Shown: positions 34,736-49,927, counted from the stretch's first letter. The stretch is DNA of 64,000 nt from Diadophis punctatus similis (GCA_023053685.1 JALIGW010000005.1:28818501-28882500), one strand, 5' to 3'. Numbers and translations are program-made. The notes: generated by a model not told the origin, from the sequence alone.

Positions 34736-35665
34736 AGCACAAGTGGCAATTGTGGCTAGGGGCCTTTGCTGAACTTTGTGTTTTGTACCAGTTACATCCT
34801 TTCCTGGATAGGGAGGCTCTCTGTTTGGTCACTCATGCCGTGGTCATCTCCCGACTGGACTTCTGCAATGCACTCTACATGGAAACACCCTTGAAACTGG
34901 TGCAGCATGTGGCTGCGTGAGCCATGGTGGCGCAGTGGTTAGAATGCAGTATTGCAGGCTAATTCAGCTCACTGCCAGGAGTGCAGTCCTCACCGGCTCA
35001 AGGTTGACTCAGCCTTCCATCCTTCTGAGGTCAGTAAAATGAGGACCCAGATTGTTGGGGGTGATATGCTGACTCTGTAAACTGCTTAGAGAGGGCTGTA
35101 AGTCTAAGCGCTATTGCTATTCTTGGTGGGATAAATGTAAAACGTCTGTTCTGTGATCTGCATTGGGTGCCAGTATGCTTCCAGGTCCAATTTGAATAGC
35201 ACAGGGTCTGGCTACCTACAGCACCATCTTTGTCCCATTATATTAGCCCGTCCCACTTGTTCAGACAAGGAAGGTATGTTGCAGATCCCTGTCAGTTAAA
35301 GAATTCTGACTCATGGAATCTAGGAAGAGAGCCTTCTATGCCATTGTCCATGGAATATCCTCCTCCCAGAGGTGAGACAGGCTCCCATTCTGATGGCCTT
35401 CCGTAAAGGAGCTAAAATGTGGCTCTAAGGTCTCGCATGGGTAGCTCAGAAGAGCAGGCAGACATGGGGCTGGTTGGCACAGAGAGAGCCCTCATTTTGG
35501 CTTTTAACTAATTCCTAATTTCCTTCCTCCTTTTATATTCTAAATTTCCTAAATTTATATTTTTTATATGCTGTTTTTATATTTTAACATAATATTGTAT
35601 TCCGCCAAGAGTCCCTCCCCAAAGGAGATGGGTGATTCAGAAATGTGAATAATAAATAAATAAAA
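34736..35665 (+). mobile_element. L2 LINE 3' part, interrupted by a SINE
   Basis: The frame 34549-34920 ends in L2 ORF2 C-terminal sequence: QLHPFLDREALCLVTHAVVI, SRLDFCNALYMETPLKLV. A SINE follows at 34919-35122. L2 then resumes near 35150 with TGCATTGGGTGCCAGT (the HWLP region) and a decayed frame, to the terminus TATTCCGCCAAGAGTCCCTC and an (AATA)n tail at 35650. Stops throughout; old. Confidence 0.8.
34919..35122 (+). mobile_element. tRNA-derived SINE, subtype I, inside L2
   Basis: Sense copy: head GCCATGGTGGCGCAGTGGTT (A-box-like), core TTGACTCAGCCTTCCATCC, GAGGACCCAGATTGTTGGGG, then CTGCTTAGAGAGGGCTGTAA and the tail CGCTATTGCTATT. The B-box region is damaged relative to the 43.8-kb copy. 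A target duplication is not clear. Confidence 0.88.
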
Positions 35666-35667
35666 AC

Positions 35668-36628
35668 ATTCAAAAGCCAAATTGGTTTGGGTTTTGTTCA
35701 TGAAGAAGAGAAAATGCCAATTTACTATTGACTTAAGGCAGTGAAACACCTGCCTTTGTGTCAAAGCAATGAAAAGGCTTCTCATTCATATGGTCGTTGA
35801 AGCATATAAAATCAGACTACATGTAAGGATGGCGGTGTGAATGCTCTATGTTGAGTGAGAAAGAGATTTTCAAAATATAAAGGATGAAAGGTTTTCATGA
35901 AGTGTTAAATTTATGTTGTATGGAAATCATCTTTTTCTCCTGAGAGGGCCACTGAAACATGAAGCATAGCATTGCATAAGAATTGTCTAATTGTATACGG
36001 TTCTGCTTCAGACATCTAATGTGCATTCATCACAGGAAGGGTAGTAAATAGTTATGAGATATGTGCTTTGCAATGATGTCTGAAGTCCCTCCTTGGATCG
36101 TTTTTTGATCATATTCATACATACAACTACCTGAGCAATTATACTAGGACCAGCAGATGCATATTGGCATAAAGCCAGTAGGATAGCCACTGTATCATAT
36201 AGCTGCTTAGCCTGCAGCACAACACCTTAGAAAACTGGGAAAGTAAGAACTTAAAAAGAGACGTCATGCCTTCAGCATCCCTAAAACACAGTCAAAATCA
36301 ACCAGTCAGGATCTCTGCCAATAGCTTGACTATTACACATGAAAACAAGATGAAGGCAGGAAATATCCTTATTTATATATAGCTAATGCCATGCTAAACC
36401 CTATTTCCAATTTCCCCAGAACCATTTTCCACCATGAAAAAACCTTGATCTTATCTAGCTCATTCTTTAATTATTGTTTTAATTGGTTTCAGTAATCTAA
36501 GGCAGTGAAGGGTACTATTTGTTTTATACTTCTTCCTGCAATATGTAGTCTTTCTGTTTTCCCATGTTTTCTGACATGAAGGAATCTCCCATGCTTACAT
36601 ACACACATAATAGCCTATTCCCTCTCAG
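35668..36628. other. Unassigned stretch
   Basis: No repeat or coding signal found between the L2 tail and the MITE at 36629. Confidence 0.45.
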
Positions 36629-36971
36629 CAGGGGTGGGTTCCTCCCGGTTTGGACCGGATCACCCGAACCGGTAGCGACCCGCTGGTGACATCACTGTCG
36701 ATGCCAGTCCGGGTGCCCCACCATCTTTATTTTGGATTTTGTGCAAATTGTTCCCTTCTGCGGCTTGAAAAAGGGCCCTCCCGCCAACCCGCGGGTGAAT
36801 TCTGACCTTTATTTCTTTGCCCGAAGCACAGCTGATCAGCTCCTCAGCTGTGTTTTGGGCTCATTTCTGCTTCTGAGCATGCACAGAAGCCAAATCGCAC
36901 AAGGGGATGTGTGCGAGCGCGCAAGCGGAGCGATGTGAACTAGTGGTCAAGGTAAGTGGAACCCACCCCTG
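36629..36971. mobile_element. hAT MITE, 343 bp, intact ends
   Basis: The termini are CAGGGGTGGGTTCCTCCCGG and its partner GGAACCCACCCCTG. A perfect 8-bp duplication CCTCTCAG lies at 36621-36628 and 36972-36979. It contains GACCCGCTGGTGACATCACT, shared with the elements at 52.2 and 53.9 kb, which therefore form one subfamily. GC-rich in an AT-rich setting. Confidence 0.95.
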
Positions 36972-36979
36972 CCTCTCAG

Positions 36980-39900
36980 GGTGAGCAATATTATGCAACA
37001 CACAGAAAATGAGTCACGAATAATAAGCCAAGAAATCAAAGACCTGAGATAAGAAAATAGAGAAATATAGCTTGATATGGTTTATGCCAATCCCATTTGT
37101 CCTTCCACATTGTCCATATATTGATTCTGAATATCTTTTTTTAAATTCTTTAATCTCCTCAATCCTCTTTGGATGAGGATATTAACCATCAAATCAAATA
37201 TTTATTACAGTCATTCAACAGCATAAGGGGGTGGGATTAAAGTCATTAAAAAAGCATAAATATATCAACAGTCAAATGAAAATTAGAAAGAGAATTAGAA
37301 AAAGCTAAAAAATATAAACGACTGATACATTTCTTTTCAGCAGCCATTTTGTCTTTTATAAGTTTCCTGTTTTGTAAAGATTCTTCTGGGAATGTGAACT
37401 GCACATTTGCATGATAACCTGAAAATGCTGGGGGGTGGGGTGGGGATCCAGAAAATGCTGGAAAAACCTTTCAGGGAAGAGTTCCCATCATTGACATGAA
37501 ACATAAGACTGAAGACACAAAAAGACTTGATCACAGACATTAAGTGAAGTCCATTGGTTTAATAGGAGGATTTTTATGAGGAAAGGTGAACATGGTTTCA
37601 TTTGATGTTCATCAAAATGAAAGGGCTGCTGAGAGTAGAATACTCAAATTCACTCCCATGGATGTCACAGTGCAATTCTTTTTTGATGTTATAAGATGGT
37701 TTGGCTAGCAGCAGCAATAGGAATAATGGAATAATTGACTTTGGGCCAAAGAAAATGCATCTATCTGTGAGGATAAATGGTTTCCCTACAAGAGGAAGTT
37801 ATTGCTTTGCACTGTTGGATAATGGGATTAAATATAGCTGTATAGTTTTCTTCCAGGCACTATGCAACAGTACAGAAATGGTTTGGCATTGCCTTCTAGA
37901 ACCATGTACCATCAATGTACCAGTTTAGATTAGAACCATGGATGTCTCTGGTTGCCTCCCATCAAAATACTATCCATGCCTAACACTGCTTAACTCTCTC
38001 AAGATCAGCCAATGTTTTCTGGATAATGCCACTTACTCTAGCACTTATAGATCAAAAGCTTAATTAATCAACTAGACATACTGCTGTACATTTTTAATGT
38101 TTTTTGTATAACTTTTCAAAGATAAATATGTACCAGGAAAAAGAATTTAAATACTCCAAAACTCCACAACTCACGTTATTCTGTCAACACTGTTCCTAAT
38201 AAATCATAATGAAGATTTATGTCATAACAACTGTGTGGTGTTGTGTGCAAGTTTTAACAGTTTCAGAAAAGCCCAATACTGTCAGGGCCAAATATACCTT
38301 GGGGCGGGCGAGGGGAACACTGTTCAAGCAGATATAGAGCAGATATAGCTACTGAGAAGCTGCCATATGTGTCTCATTTTTTCTTGTTCTGGAAGTAGAC
38401 AGATTCTGATTTACTTCTTCAGCCTCTGATTCAGATAATTCATTTCATATCAAAACTTAGTGGAATTTTTGTTTTTTCCATCAGCATATTGCGCTTTAGC
38501 AGCTTTCAGGAAATAAAGGAGCTATGATGCTATGATACAGCTATTTCACAAACTGCTCCTGGGTGCTTTGTACAGCCCTAATCCTAATTCAGGTACAAGT
38601 TCATTTACTGGTGCAAGGACAAATCTAATTCCAAATAAGCAGCCATGTAGCAGCCATCTTTCCCTTTACTTTCTTTTGCTGCCATGTTGTGAGAATACAA
38701 CGCAAATGACAGAATGAGGAAGGAGAACGTTATTTTGATGAACATTCTTTGGTTCGTGAGCAGGAGTATCTGTGGATGAGTCAGTTTCAAAATGGCAGAC
38801 ATGACTGGGTGACAGAAATGCTGCCATTTTTGGATATGCATCACATGCATTGTATGTATGTAAAGCAGCACAGGGCTTTGATTGCCCAGATGCATCTGCC
38901 ATTTTAGTACTGTTGACCTCCATGCAGATGTTCCTGCTCTTCAGTCAACTAAATTTGACATTGAGTATAACCAAGTATTACTAAGTATTATTAATTCTAT
39001 TATCACACCTAACCTTTATTCTTAGAGTCGGAAGAAGATTAAATACTCCAAATTCACTTTGGCAACTCAGACAAACTCACCAGAGCCAGCACTTGAAGTT
39101 AAGCATGAATACTCTTCTAGTGTAAGATCTTCCAGAACAACTGGAGTTGCATTGGTGGCTCTTTATTTAAAAACTCATTTGTTGAGAATCAATGTTTAAA
39201 TAGTAGACCTATGGGATCAGACCACCTAAAGCATAACAATGTAACTGTTTCATTTTCAGAAATAGGGTCAGGCATCAACATTTAAAATATGCACTATGTT
39301 AATATGAGTTATAAATTAGGTTATGAAATAATCAACTGAATTGTAACCTAGTATATTGTGATTAGTTAGGATTACAGGGTAATAAAAAGGGAGTTAGTAT
39401 GCCTATGTCTGGTTGGATTTACATGACATCCCTAACTAAAATGGCTGCATGGTTTGGGGTCTGGTGATTTGTGAGACCATTTACCACATTAAAAAATATG
39501 CTCACCCAAGATGTGCCTGCAGAGGGGACTTGGAGGTAAAATTTCTCTGTGAGTTGAGTACTCTCTCCTATGAAATGGCCTTCTAGGCTGAAGGTAAAGA
39601 TAAGTAACATACAGTGACATTATCTGTTATGTCTCTGTCCTGCCTGTTCTGGGTCTTCTGTTCCTTGAACTTGTCTTGAATGATAAAATATGAATGGGTT
39701 AGTGTCATTATTGAATATAGGGGATCCCATATTCTTAGAGCACTCACATTAAGGAAAACAACATCCTGAACAAAATAAAATCTTACATTTCTCTAAAAAT
39801 ACAAGTAATTGTTAAAGTTTTGAGAAACACACACAGAAGACTTACTTGCTCACACAACAGAGATTTTGCCAACGCTTCTTCCCCAACCTATTTGTAAACA

Positions 39901-40665
39901 TTCCCATGATGGCAGCATATGAATTCAAAAGATTGAATTGGTCACCTGGAACCTAGATTTTTAGCTTCCTTACCAAGAAAGCTGGGAATCTGTCACTTCC
40001 ATTCTACTTCCTGACTTTTATGGGGAGTTTTTTCCCCATAAAAATCTGCAAAGGTGTCAACTAAGTCAGACATACTTGCTATCCCCATTTTTGCTTCTTT
40101 CTTCCTTCTTATGTCATGAGGCTGAAAATGCACATAGTCACAGAGATGCAGTTTTTAGATGTCAAGCCTCATTTTCATGGGCACTCCCTTGTATTTCAAC
40201 ATATTCATGAGAACAATTAAACAGTTTACATGTCAGAACTGAATTTGTTTAGCTCCAAACAAAGCCGTGCCTTTCACGGCAATTTGCTTAATAGGCTGGG
40301 TTTATTAGCTGGACTTCAATGGAAATGGTGCCTACAAGTCATGGGTGCACCCAGTTGGGTAGGGACAAAATGGCAGAGGGAGAAGGGCATGTAAGCAGAC
40401 ACAGAGAGAAATTATACAGTGTCTGTTTTGAACACAGTTAAAAACAACTGGGAATTTAATTAGAAACTTTAATTAGGAGATTAGATAACTAGAACAAAGA
40501 AGACAAGTGAAAGGCTTCTTAGTAATACAGTTAGCTCTGTAGAATATTGATAAAGTAACAAAGGAAAGGGTGGATATGCATAGCAAATTCTTAAAAGTTA
40601 CAAATATGTTTTGAATTAGTTTCTGTCTAGCTTAATATTGTAGTCTCCTAAAGAAAAGCATTAGT
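36980..40665. other. Largest repeat-poor stretch
   Basis: 3.7 kb in which I recognise no element. The largest frame is 96 codons (38605-38895, minus), overlapped by an 85-codon frame, without motifs. At 40190-40330 the sequence (GAGAACAATTAAACAGTTTA, CACGGCAATTTGCTTAATAG) has the look of constrained non-coding DNA. Confidence 0.4.
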
Positions 40666-40806
40666 ATACTATAATAATAATAACAACAGAGTTGGAAGGG
40701 ACCTTGGAGGTCTTCTAGTCCAACCCCCTGCCTAGGCAGGAAACCCTACACTACTTCAGACAAATGGTTATCCAACATCTTCTTAAAGTTGTCTAAGTTT
40801 GAACTC
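40666..40806 (-). mobile_element. CR1 LINE 3' end, short
   Basis: Antisense terminus AGAGTTGGAAGGGACCTTGG then AGGTCTTCTAGTCCAACCCC, with an (AATAAT)n tail at 40668-40682. Extends only about 120 bp into CR1. Confidence 0.88.
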
Positions 40807-42440
40807 TAGTTTAGAAGACTAACTTTTGGATACAATACATTTTAGTATCACTACCAGAAACAAAACATAGAGTCTAGCAGCAGTTACCTCCACTAGCTCT
40901 GTATTCCAAATTATCCAGAATTTCATTTCCCCCCCAACATATATGTGTGACTTCCTTGCAAACATTTCAACTCAATTTTCTTTCATTTATTTTGTGTAAC
41001 AGTAGCTCTCACTAATTTCTCTGTTCACTCAGTCTTCTGTATGTAAAAAGCCTTCATGGTATGAATAAACTTACTTCTACTCCATTTTTTTTCCTGGAGC
41101 AACACTAATTGAAAAATTAGGACTGGGAAAAACCACTGGGAAAAAGGACTTTGTATAATTCCATGAGCAAGGGAAAAGGGCTGTACAGACAGACTCTGAC
41201 TCCACTGTGCTGATTCAGACAGACATATGTAGACCTTGCAACCATGACCTGGATGACTGAGAATCTCCATAGAGATTCAGACAGACATTTTACAGCAATG
41301 TCTGGCTGAATGTTTTAGAACTTCTTTTGTGTCTGTCTGTACAGCCTGCAAAACCTGAAGTTTTCTATCCACTTTCAGATCTTTACTCTGAATATGAAAT
41401 AAACTTGAATAGTTTGTTCAGCCATACCTTGCTTCATAACCAAGTTTTGTTAAACTATGGTATACAGTATAAACCATAATGACCAGAGTTTTCATCTCAA
41501 TGAAAATAAAAACCAAAGTAACTGTATTATGCTTGGTAAGAAGTGTAAATTCAGTAAGTGGATATTTGGAGGAGAGGGTGTGTGTGCACGCAACTTCCTC
41601 CTCATCGGAGTTATCCTTAATTTAGGCCAGTTCATAGGACAGGAAAAAACTATTATATGCACTTCTCCCCTAAGTTAACTGATTCCATGTATTATCTGAT
41701 CATATGAATAGGACTTATATCTTTTCATATTCATCTACAGTAGCTGAGTTTGGAAGAAAATTCTAATAAGCTGCAAATATTATTCCCAAACACTGTCTGT
41801 TTGTCTCCCTGCATGAATACCATTCACAAATTATTTGGAAAAACATATTATACCCTCACTTTCTTGATTGTTGAAAAAAAATCCCAAAGTGGATGCAGAA
41901 AATTTATAATATTGCATTTACTGTCATTGAGATGATGACTACATGTGAAGTTCCAATAATTGTCATGATGGTGTATCTCCATGGTCAGAGAAAAAAAGGG
42001 GGGAATTATGCTTTTCAAGAAACAGAAAGAGAGAAGAAAGAAGTGAAAACCCATTAATTATTGTGACACAATACTTTAACAATGGAAGCTTTCAGTCACT
42101 TACTTGTGAAAGGTTAATCATTTAAACATTTCTGAGAAAATCTAAGGTGTTGCTAGATAACATGATAAATAGATAGAAGGATAGGAAATAGGAGAAAATT
42201 GCTGCATGCATTGCTAAAGGGCAAAAGAAAATTGCAATTATTGTCTTTTGTTCGCCTGAACCTAGAGCATTTTTTAACCATAGTAGCCTAGTTATAATAG
42301 CATGATACTTACACAGCACTATAATATGGGCAAAATTTGCCATCTGGGTCCTACATTCCACAAAGTTTCATGGGGTCATGACAGCATTATTTGTAAATAC
42401 TAGTGGACTGTCCCAGACAATAGGAGGAGGAAGAAGGTGT
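40807..42440. other. Unassigned, with a short family A fragment
   Basis: The 36 bp at 41240-41275 (CCATGACCTGGATGACTGAG, AATCTCCATAGA) are the outer end of the palindromic family A, without its arms. Otherwise nothing recognised. Confidence 0.5.
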
Positions 42441-42444
42441 GTTG

Positions 42445-42512
42445 GATATGTCTGCCACCTTGAGTTATTTGTAAAATTAATAATGGCGAGATACAAATAA
42501 ATAGATAAATAA
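42445..42512 (+). mobile_element. LINE 3' tail fragment
   Basis: GCCACCTTGAGTTATTTGTA followed by AATGGCGAGATACAAATAAATAGATAAATAAA has the form of a CR1/L2-group 3' terminus with an (AAAT)n tail. Too short to name the family. Confidence 0.5.
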
Positions 42513-43786
42513 AATATTCCATAAAATGTAAGAGACTCCACATTGCACAAGCTCTTAATGCTTTAGTACATCCTTTTTCCTCTTTGATTCCACATAGATG
42601 GACCATACTTGCTAGCTAAGAATAAAGAGCATTTTTATTAAGAGCCCATGAATCCTCATTCTGAATTGATTTCCCAAAGTTACGATTTTCTGTTAGTAGA
42701 AATTAATTCTCAGTGGAAGGGTGACTTTCAACAGTCATATAATACATTTTCATAATATGTTATATCAAAATACTGTAATAATACACCAGTATGTAGTGAT
42801 ATTTAGTATTTATATAGCAAATTTCAGTTGTTCACAATGTTTATAGTACAGTATTTTATTGTCAGGATTGTACTAATGTAGATCAAATTTGTTTGTCCCA
42901 TATTTAGTTATATCTTATACATATACTAGTCTAAGAAAATCCTTCTGGCATCCCCAGAAGAATACGTGTTTGTATTTGCATTTATTTTTTCATTGTTGAA
43001 TATGATCTCATATTTTAAATGTATTTAATATAAATTCATTTCATATAATCCTTTTATGGCACTATTAGAATGTTGGGAAGCTAGATAGGAAAAGAAGACA
43101 TGAGTTCAAAACAGATATTTCAAAATCTAAACTTTGGACAGATTCTAGATAAACTTGAGCAAGCAAAAGTCACTTCTATCTGATTTTATCCCTTATCCTA
43201 TCCCATCCTTATCCTATCTTGGGAAGAATGTCTTTTCAGGATCTTTTCCAGTATCTTAGCTATTTTTCAGGCAAAGAAATGTCATTACACTCTTTGTTAC
43301 AATGTGAGATAATTGTTTGTTCTTAACTTCTATTCTTACGATATGCTCTTCCTATTGAAATCAACCCGGGAGTATTTAGTGAACTCTTAGTATTAATAGT
43401 ATTTAGTACTATTTAGTCTGTATTAGCAACTGATGGATGGCTAGCATTTTTGCATTTATAGTATGGGGGGGGGGTTGGACATCTTGTTAAGCCATCTGGA
43501 ATTGGTCATTTGAGGCCTAGATACTTAGTTGGAGATGCCAATGCCTTATACAGTAACAATAAAACCCATAATTAGCTAGTATGAAATTATATGCTCTGAT
43601 TTATGGTACACATCAGTATATCTTGAAATGGGAGCGACAACCACTACATGCACAGTGGAAGAGTATTTACCGCATTGTCCTCTTTATCCTGTCATCTGTT
43701 TAGTAAAGGGTCATCCCCCATCCCAAGAGAGTGGAATAAGTGAGATATTCATGGAAATAAGCTATCGATGGCTATATATAGCAATA
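42513..43786. other. Unassigned AT-rich stretch
   Basis: No repeat or gene seen. A G9 tract lies near 43466. Confidence 0.45.
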
Positions 43787-43789
43787 TGC

Positions 43790-44031
43790 AATGGCGCAGC
43801 AGTTAGAGTGCAGTACTGCAGGCCACTTTAGCTAACTGTGATCAGCAGTTCAGCTTGTTCAAATCTCACCAGCTCAAGGTTGACTCAGCCTTCCATCCTT
43901 CCGAGGTAGGTAAAATGAGGACCCAGATTGTTGGGGGCAATATAAATATACATTGCTTAATGGTGTAAACCGCTTAGAGAGTGCTTGCACTTTGAAGCGG
44001 TATATAAGTCTCACTAATAAATAAATAAAAT
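43790..44031 (+). mobile_element. tRNA-derived SINE, subtype II, best-preserved copy
   Basis: Head ATGGCGCAGCAGTTAGAGTG (A-box), B-box GTTCAAATCTCACC, core AAGGTTGACTCAGCCTTCC, GAGGACCCAGATTGTTGGGG, then the subtype II end GTGTAAACCGCTTAGAGAGT, GAAGCGGTATATAAGTCTCA and an (AATA)n tail. With an A-box and a B-box in place it could in principle be transcribed by RNA polymerase III. Confidence 0.92.
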
Positions 44032-44860
44032 ATAAGCTATCTCCAAATGCAGAGTCAGCGTACATGTGAAATAGTTGCTGGAGACCTACAGCTGAACAGA
44101 GAGGCTGCATTTTTTCATCTCGTTTCTCAGAGGGTACTTGTGAGAAATAGAACATTGGATCGGATATACCTGTGGACTATGGCAATGGTTTTGTAGGCAG
44201 ATTTGACAAAGTTAATAAAGTTATTACTTTTTTTTTTTACCAAAGTAAGCATTAATATAAGTCCTTCGGGGGGGGGGCTTCAAAGGGTTTCTCAGACCTG
44301 GGTCTTACATGAAGCATTGAAAATGTGAAGAGATCCATGAGTCTCAGTGAAAAATAGATCAGCTGCCCAAAGCATTTGCAGCCAGTTTCCTACAGGGATC
44401 AGCTGCTAGAAAAGACTTTGAGCCCTTCCGATCTTTGGGGAGCAGCTCTTTGCCACTTCTGTTTCTATTAGTTAAAATGTATTCTGCTACCTACCCTGTA
44501 TCTCCAGTAAACTTATGTTTATATGGTAATATTCAAATTATGAAACACTACCCTTTCACCTCTAGGATCTTGACTTGATTAAAGTTCTCGTCCTATGGGA
44601 AATGAGTTTGGCGGCCTAAGCTGAATGTGTAGTAGACAAAAGTCCTTATCTCTCAACTCCAAACATAAATTCAGTTCAATTCGGCATAAGTAAAAGTCCC
44701 TGCACAGCTGGCAAAGATGAAGAGTATGCAGTGTCAAAAGTAAATTATTTAAGTCTTCCAGCCAGAAGTGAATTCAAAGTAGAAACATAACAATTGATCT
44801 GCATTAACTGCTGCTGAATCAGGGGTAGAGTGGGTGGAGAATACTGATTAGCATGTTTAA

Positions 44861-44866
<6 letters not shown>
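44032..44866. other. Unassigned stretch
   Basis: Nothing recognised. A T10 tract at 44229 and a G9 tract at 44269 are the only low-complexity spots. Confidence 0.45.
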
Positions 44867-44895
<29 letters not shown>

Positions 44896-44916
44896 CATAC
44901 ACACACACACACACAC

Positions 44917-44964
<48 letters not shown>
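44867..44964. repeat. Compound (ACATAT)n(AC)n(AT)n(GT)n
   Basis: The order is (ATACAT)n, then (CA)11, ATATATAT, then about 19 GT. The CA and GT halves are inverted copies around the AT core. Confidence 0.95.
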
Positions 44965-44966
<2 letters not shown>

Positions 44967-44999
44967 CATTTTTTTTGCTGATAAATGAAAATAAAGGGA

Positions 45000-45125
45000 G
45001 ACTATTATAGATCTATTTTGAGCTATTTTGCTCTCGTCAGATAGCCATACCTGTAGTGGGATTTGAACCTGGGCAGTCTGCTTATAAGGCAGAAGTGTTA
45101 ACCTCTAGGCCAGGTTCTCTTCCCT
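45000..45125 (-). mobile_element. SINE with tRNA-like head
   Basis: On the minus strand TGGCCTAGAGGTTAACACTT is an A-box-like start, and GGTTCAAATCC is an exact B-box consensus (plus-strand GGATTTGAACC at 45058-45068). The would-be anticodon loop is CTTATAAG, but I cannot pair an acceptor stem, so it is a SINE head rather than a tRNA gene. It does not match the common SINE of this window. Confidence 0.6.
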
Positions 45126-45150
45126 ATCAGCTCTTCACCAGGAAAGGGTT

Positions 45151-45312
45151 ATATATATGTTTTCCTGTCGAGTCATCCTGGTGTATGGAAGGAAACATCA
45201 CAGCTTCCTTTTGACTTTCGGTCCCTCCTGGAGGGGCCGAAAGGCAAAAGGAAGCTGTGATGTTTCCTTCCATACACCAGGATGACTCGACAGAGAAACA
45301 TACATATATATA
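45151..45312. repeat. Long hairpin (inverted repeat)
   Basis: The left arm from CTGTCGAGTCATCCTGGTGT (45165) is mirrored by ACACCAGGATGACTCGACAG ending at 45293. Arms are at least 50 bp and close over a loop near 45225-45236. Outer ATATATGT/ACATATAT sequence extends the pairing further. It follows the SINE head and abuts the GGAA array, and could be a MITE or a processed hairpin element; no family recognised. Confidence 0.85.
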
Positions 45313-45370
45313 AGGAAGGAAGGAAGGAAGGAAGGAGGGAGGGAGGGAGGGAGGGAGGGAGGAAAGAAGG
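45313..45370. repeat. (GGAA)n/(GGGA)n microsatellite
   Basis: About 6 GGAA units, then about 7 GGGA units, starting right at the end of the hairpin. Confidence 0.95.
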
Positions 45371-45462
45371 AATATGTCAACTTCCAGAATGGTTGCAGAG
45401 TTGGGAGCATTCAGAATATCATTATAACAATAGTAATAATAATGTTATATAATAAAAATATT

Positions 45463-45714
45463 ATTTATTTATTTATTTATTTGTGACATTTATATACTGC
45501 CTCACATTGCAAGCACTCTCTAAGCGGTTTACACCAGTAAGCAATGTATATATTTACATTGCCCCCAACAATCTGGGTCCTCATTTTACCTACCTCGGAA
45601 GGATGGAAGGCTGAGTCAACCTTGAGCCGGTGAGATTTGAACTGCTGACCTGCAGATCAGTGTCAGCTAATGTGGCCTGCAGTACCTGCCTCTAACCGCT
45701 GCGCCACCTCGGCT
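45463..45714 (-). mobile_element. tRNA-derived SINE, subtype II
   Basis: Antisense copy very close to the 12.2-kb copy over its whole length, including TTTACACCAGTAAGCAATG and GCTGCGCCACCTCGGCTC, with a (TTTA)n tail. The two are more alike than either is to subtype I. Confidence 0.92.
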
Positions 45715-47175
45715 CATTGTGTCCCAATGTACATGGGACTTCACATGCATTATTTTGGTACAAACCTAAAACCAAATTTATAATGTTATTCTTCATTGCA
45801 AATGTAAAACATTCTTTCTTTGCCAGGAATCCTTGGCCTAGATACAAAGGAACAAAGTGCTATCAGCTCACAAAAGGAAAGCTCACTGTTCATGATTCAT
45901 CTCATGAGGTTTCAGGAGAATATTTTACGTAGCATATTTCAAGAGAATTCTTTACAAATGCTGTGTTTCTTTTTGCATGTAAAATGAAGGGTTAAGGTAG
46001 TAACAGCAACCAGGATGTCAAGGGTTATTCAAAACATATAATGCATAAAATTGCTGCAAAGATGGTGGTAGGAATGGGAAACATAACATTATAATTTTGT
46101 TATACATACAGCATATTTTTACAATGACCATATTATTAATATTATTTTAATATTAACAAAACTTAGTATTATATATTATCCCTATAACCTATAAGCCCTA
46201 GGTAGGTAGGATGGAAGAAAATCCTTCCATCCATTAATCCACCAGTCTATCATTAATCCAGCAATCCAATAATAGGACTATCAGATTTGTTCTGCATAAA
46301 TCTAAACAATCACTAGATGGCAGCAAAGAATTAGAGGACAGGTATCAATGACATATCTACAACTACTATTTGCCAATTTGGGGTGTCAGTTTTTGGCTCC
46401 ACAAATATCAGAATTTTGTCCATTTAAATTGCATTAAAACCTCTAATCTATGACATTAATATGCTTTAATCAAACTACAAAACTTTATGGAAATTTTGAA
46501 ATGACAAACTCATTTGTCATTTTTCAGATAAACTCATAAAAGAGATAAGAAAATACATATTAAAAGTTCATTTCAAAATAATATTCTATACTAAATAATT
46601 TACAGAATATTGTTACATTTTCCTAGTATCCCTGTGTTTCTTCTAATAAAAGAAAGCACATATTTTGTATAATGAGTAATATTGAAACACCCAAGCTCAA
46701 TTACTAAGCCTTAACAAAATGACAAATGCCTGGGTATACGTGATCCAGACTTTGAGAATTGAAGAAAGGGTTTTCTGGTAATTCACAGTCTTCCAGGTAG
46801 CTGATTCTAAATAATAGAGTTAAGAGATATGGATGTTTGGGAACCGTGCTCGCCAATTCATACCCTTACGAATAGCATACCTGTCTGTTGGAAGTGTTAG
46901 AATAACATTATATTTTTTATATCGAGCCTCTAGTCAAAACCTCTTTCTTCACTGAGATAGATATATGTATCTATTTTTCCCCTTTAATACCAACATTTTG
47001 TTCCCCAGAAAATGGATGGTTCTTTCAGTACAGAGCTCTTGTCAAACTTTGAATTACTGATCATAAACAAACACCAGATATACTTTGAAGGGTTTGTTTG
47101 AGCAGCACTCCTTGTTTTTATCAGCATGACTGTTCAGCGCAACACACACAAGACAATGGGGGAGGAATGGACGGA
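45715..47175. other. Unassigned AT-rich stretch
   Basis: No element or gene recognised; the longest frame is 71 codons (45717-45932). Confidence 0.45.
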
Positions 47176-47223
47176 AGAGGAGGAGGAGGAGGAGGAGGAG
47201 GAGGAGGAGAGGAGGAGGAGGAA
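47176..47223. repeat. (GGA)n microsatellite
   Basis: About 15 GGA units with one AGA interruption. Confidence 0.95.
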
Positions 47224-49766
<2,543 letters not shown>

Positions 49767-49781
49767 TTTCTTTCTTTCTTT

Positions 49782-49856
<75 letters not shown>

Positions 49857-49927
49857 CTTCCTTCCTTCCTTCCTTCCTTCCTTCCTTCCTTCCTTCCTTC
49901 TTTCTTTCTTTCTTTCTTTCTTTCTTT
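49767..49927. repeat. (CTTT)n(CCTT)n(CTTT)n microsatellite
   Basis: 160-bp pyrimidine tract in three blocks: CTTT, CCTT (about 49858-49900), CTTT. Confidence 0.97.

Noticed and set aside
45045..45115. Possible tRNA gene
   Set aside because: A-box and B-box are present, but the acceptor stem does not pair; better explained as a SINE head.
49767..49927. Leu/Phe- or Lys/Glu-rich open frames over microsatellites
   Set aside because: Translations of simple repeats; the same holds at 31319, 48902, 27050 and 62775.
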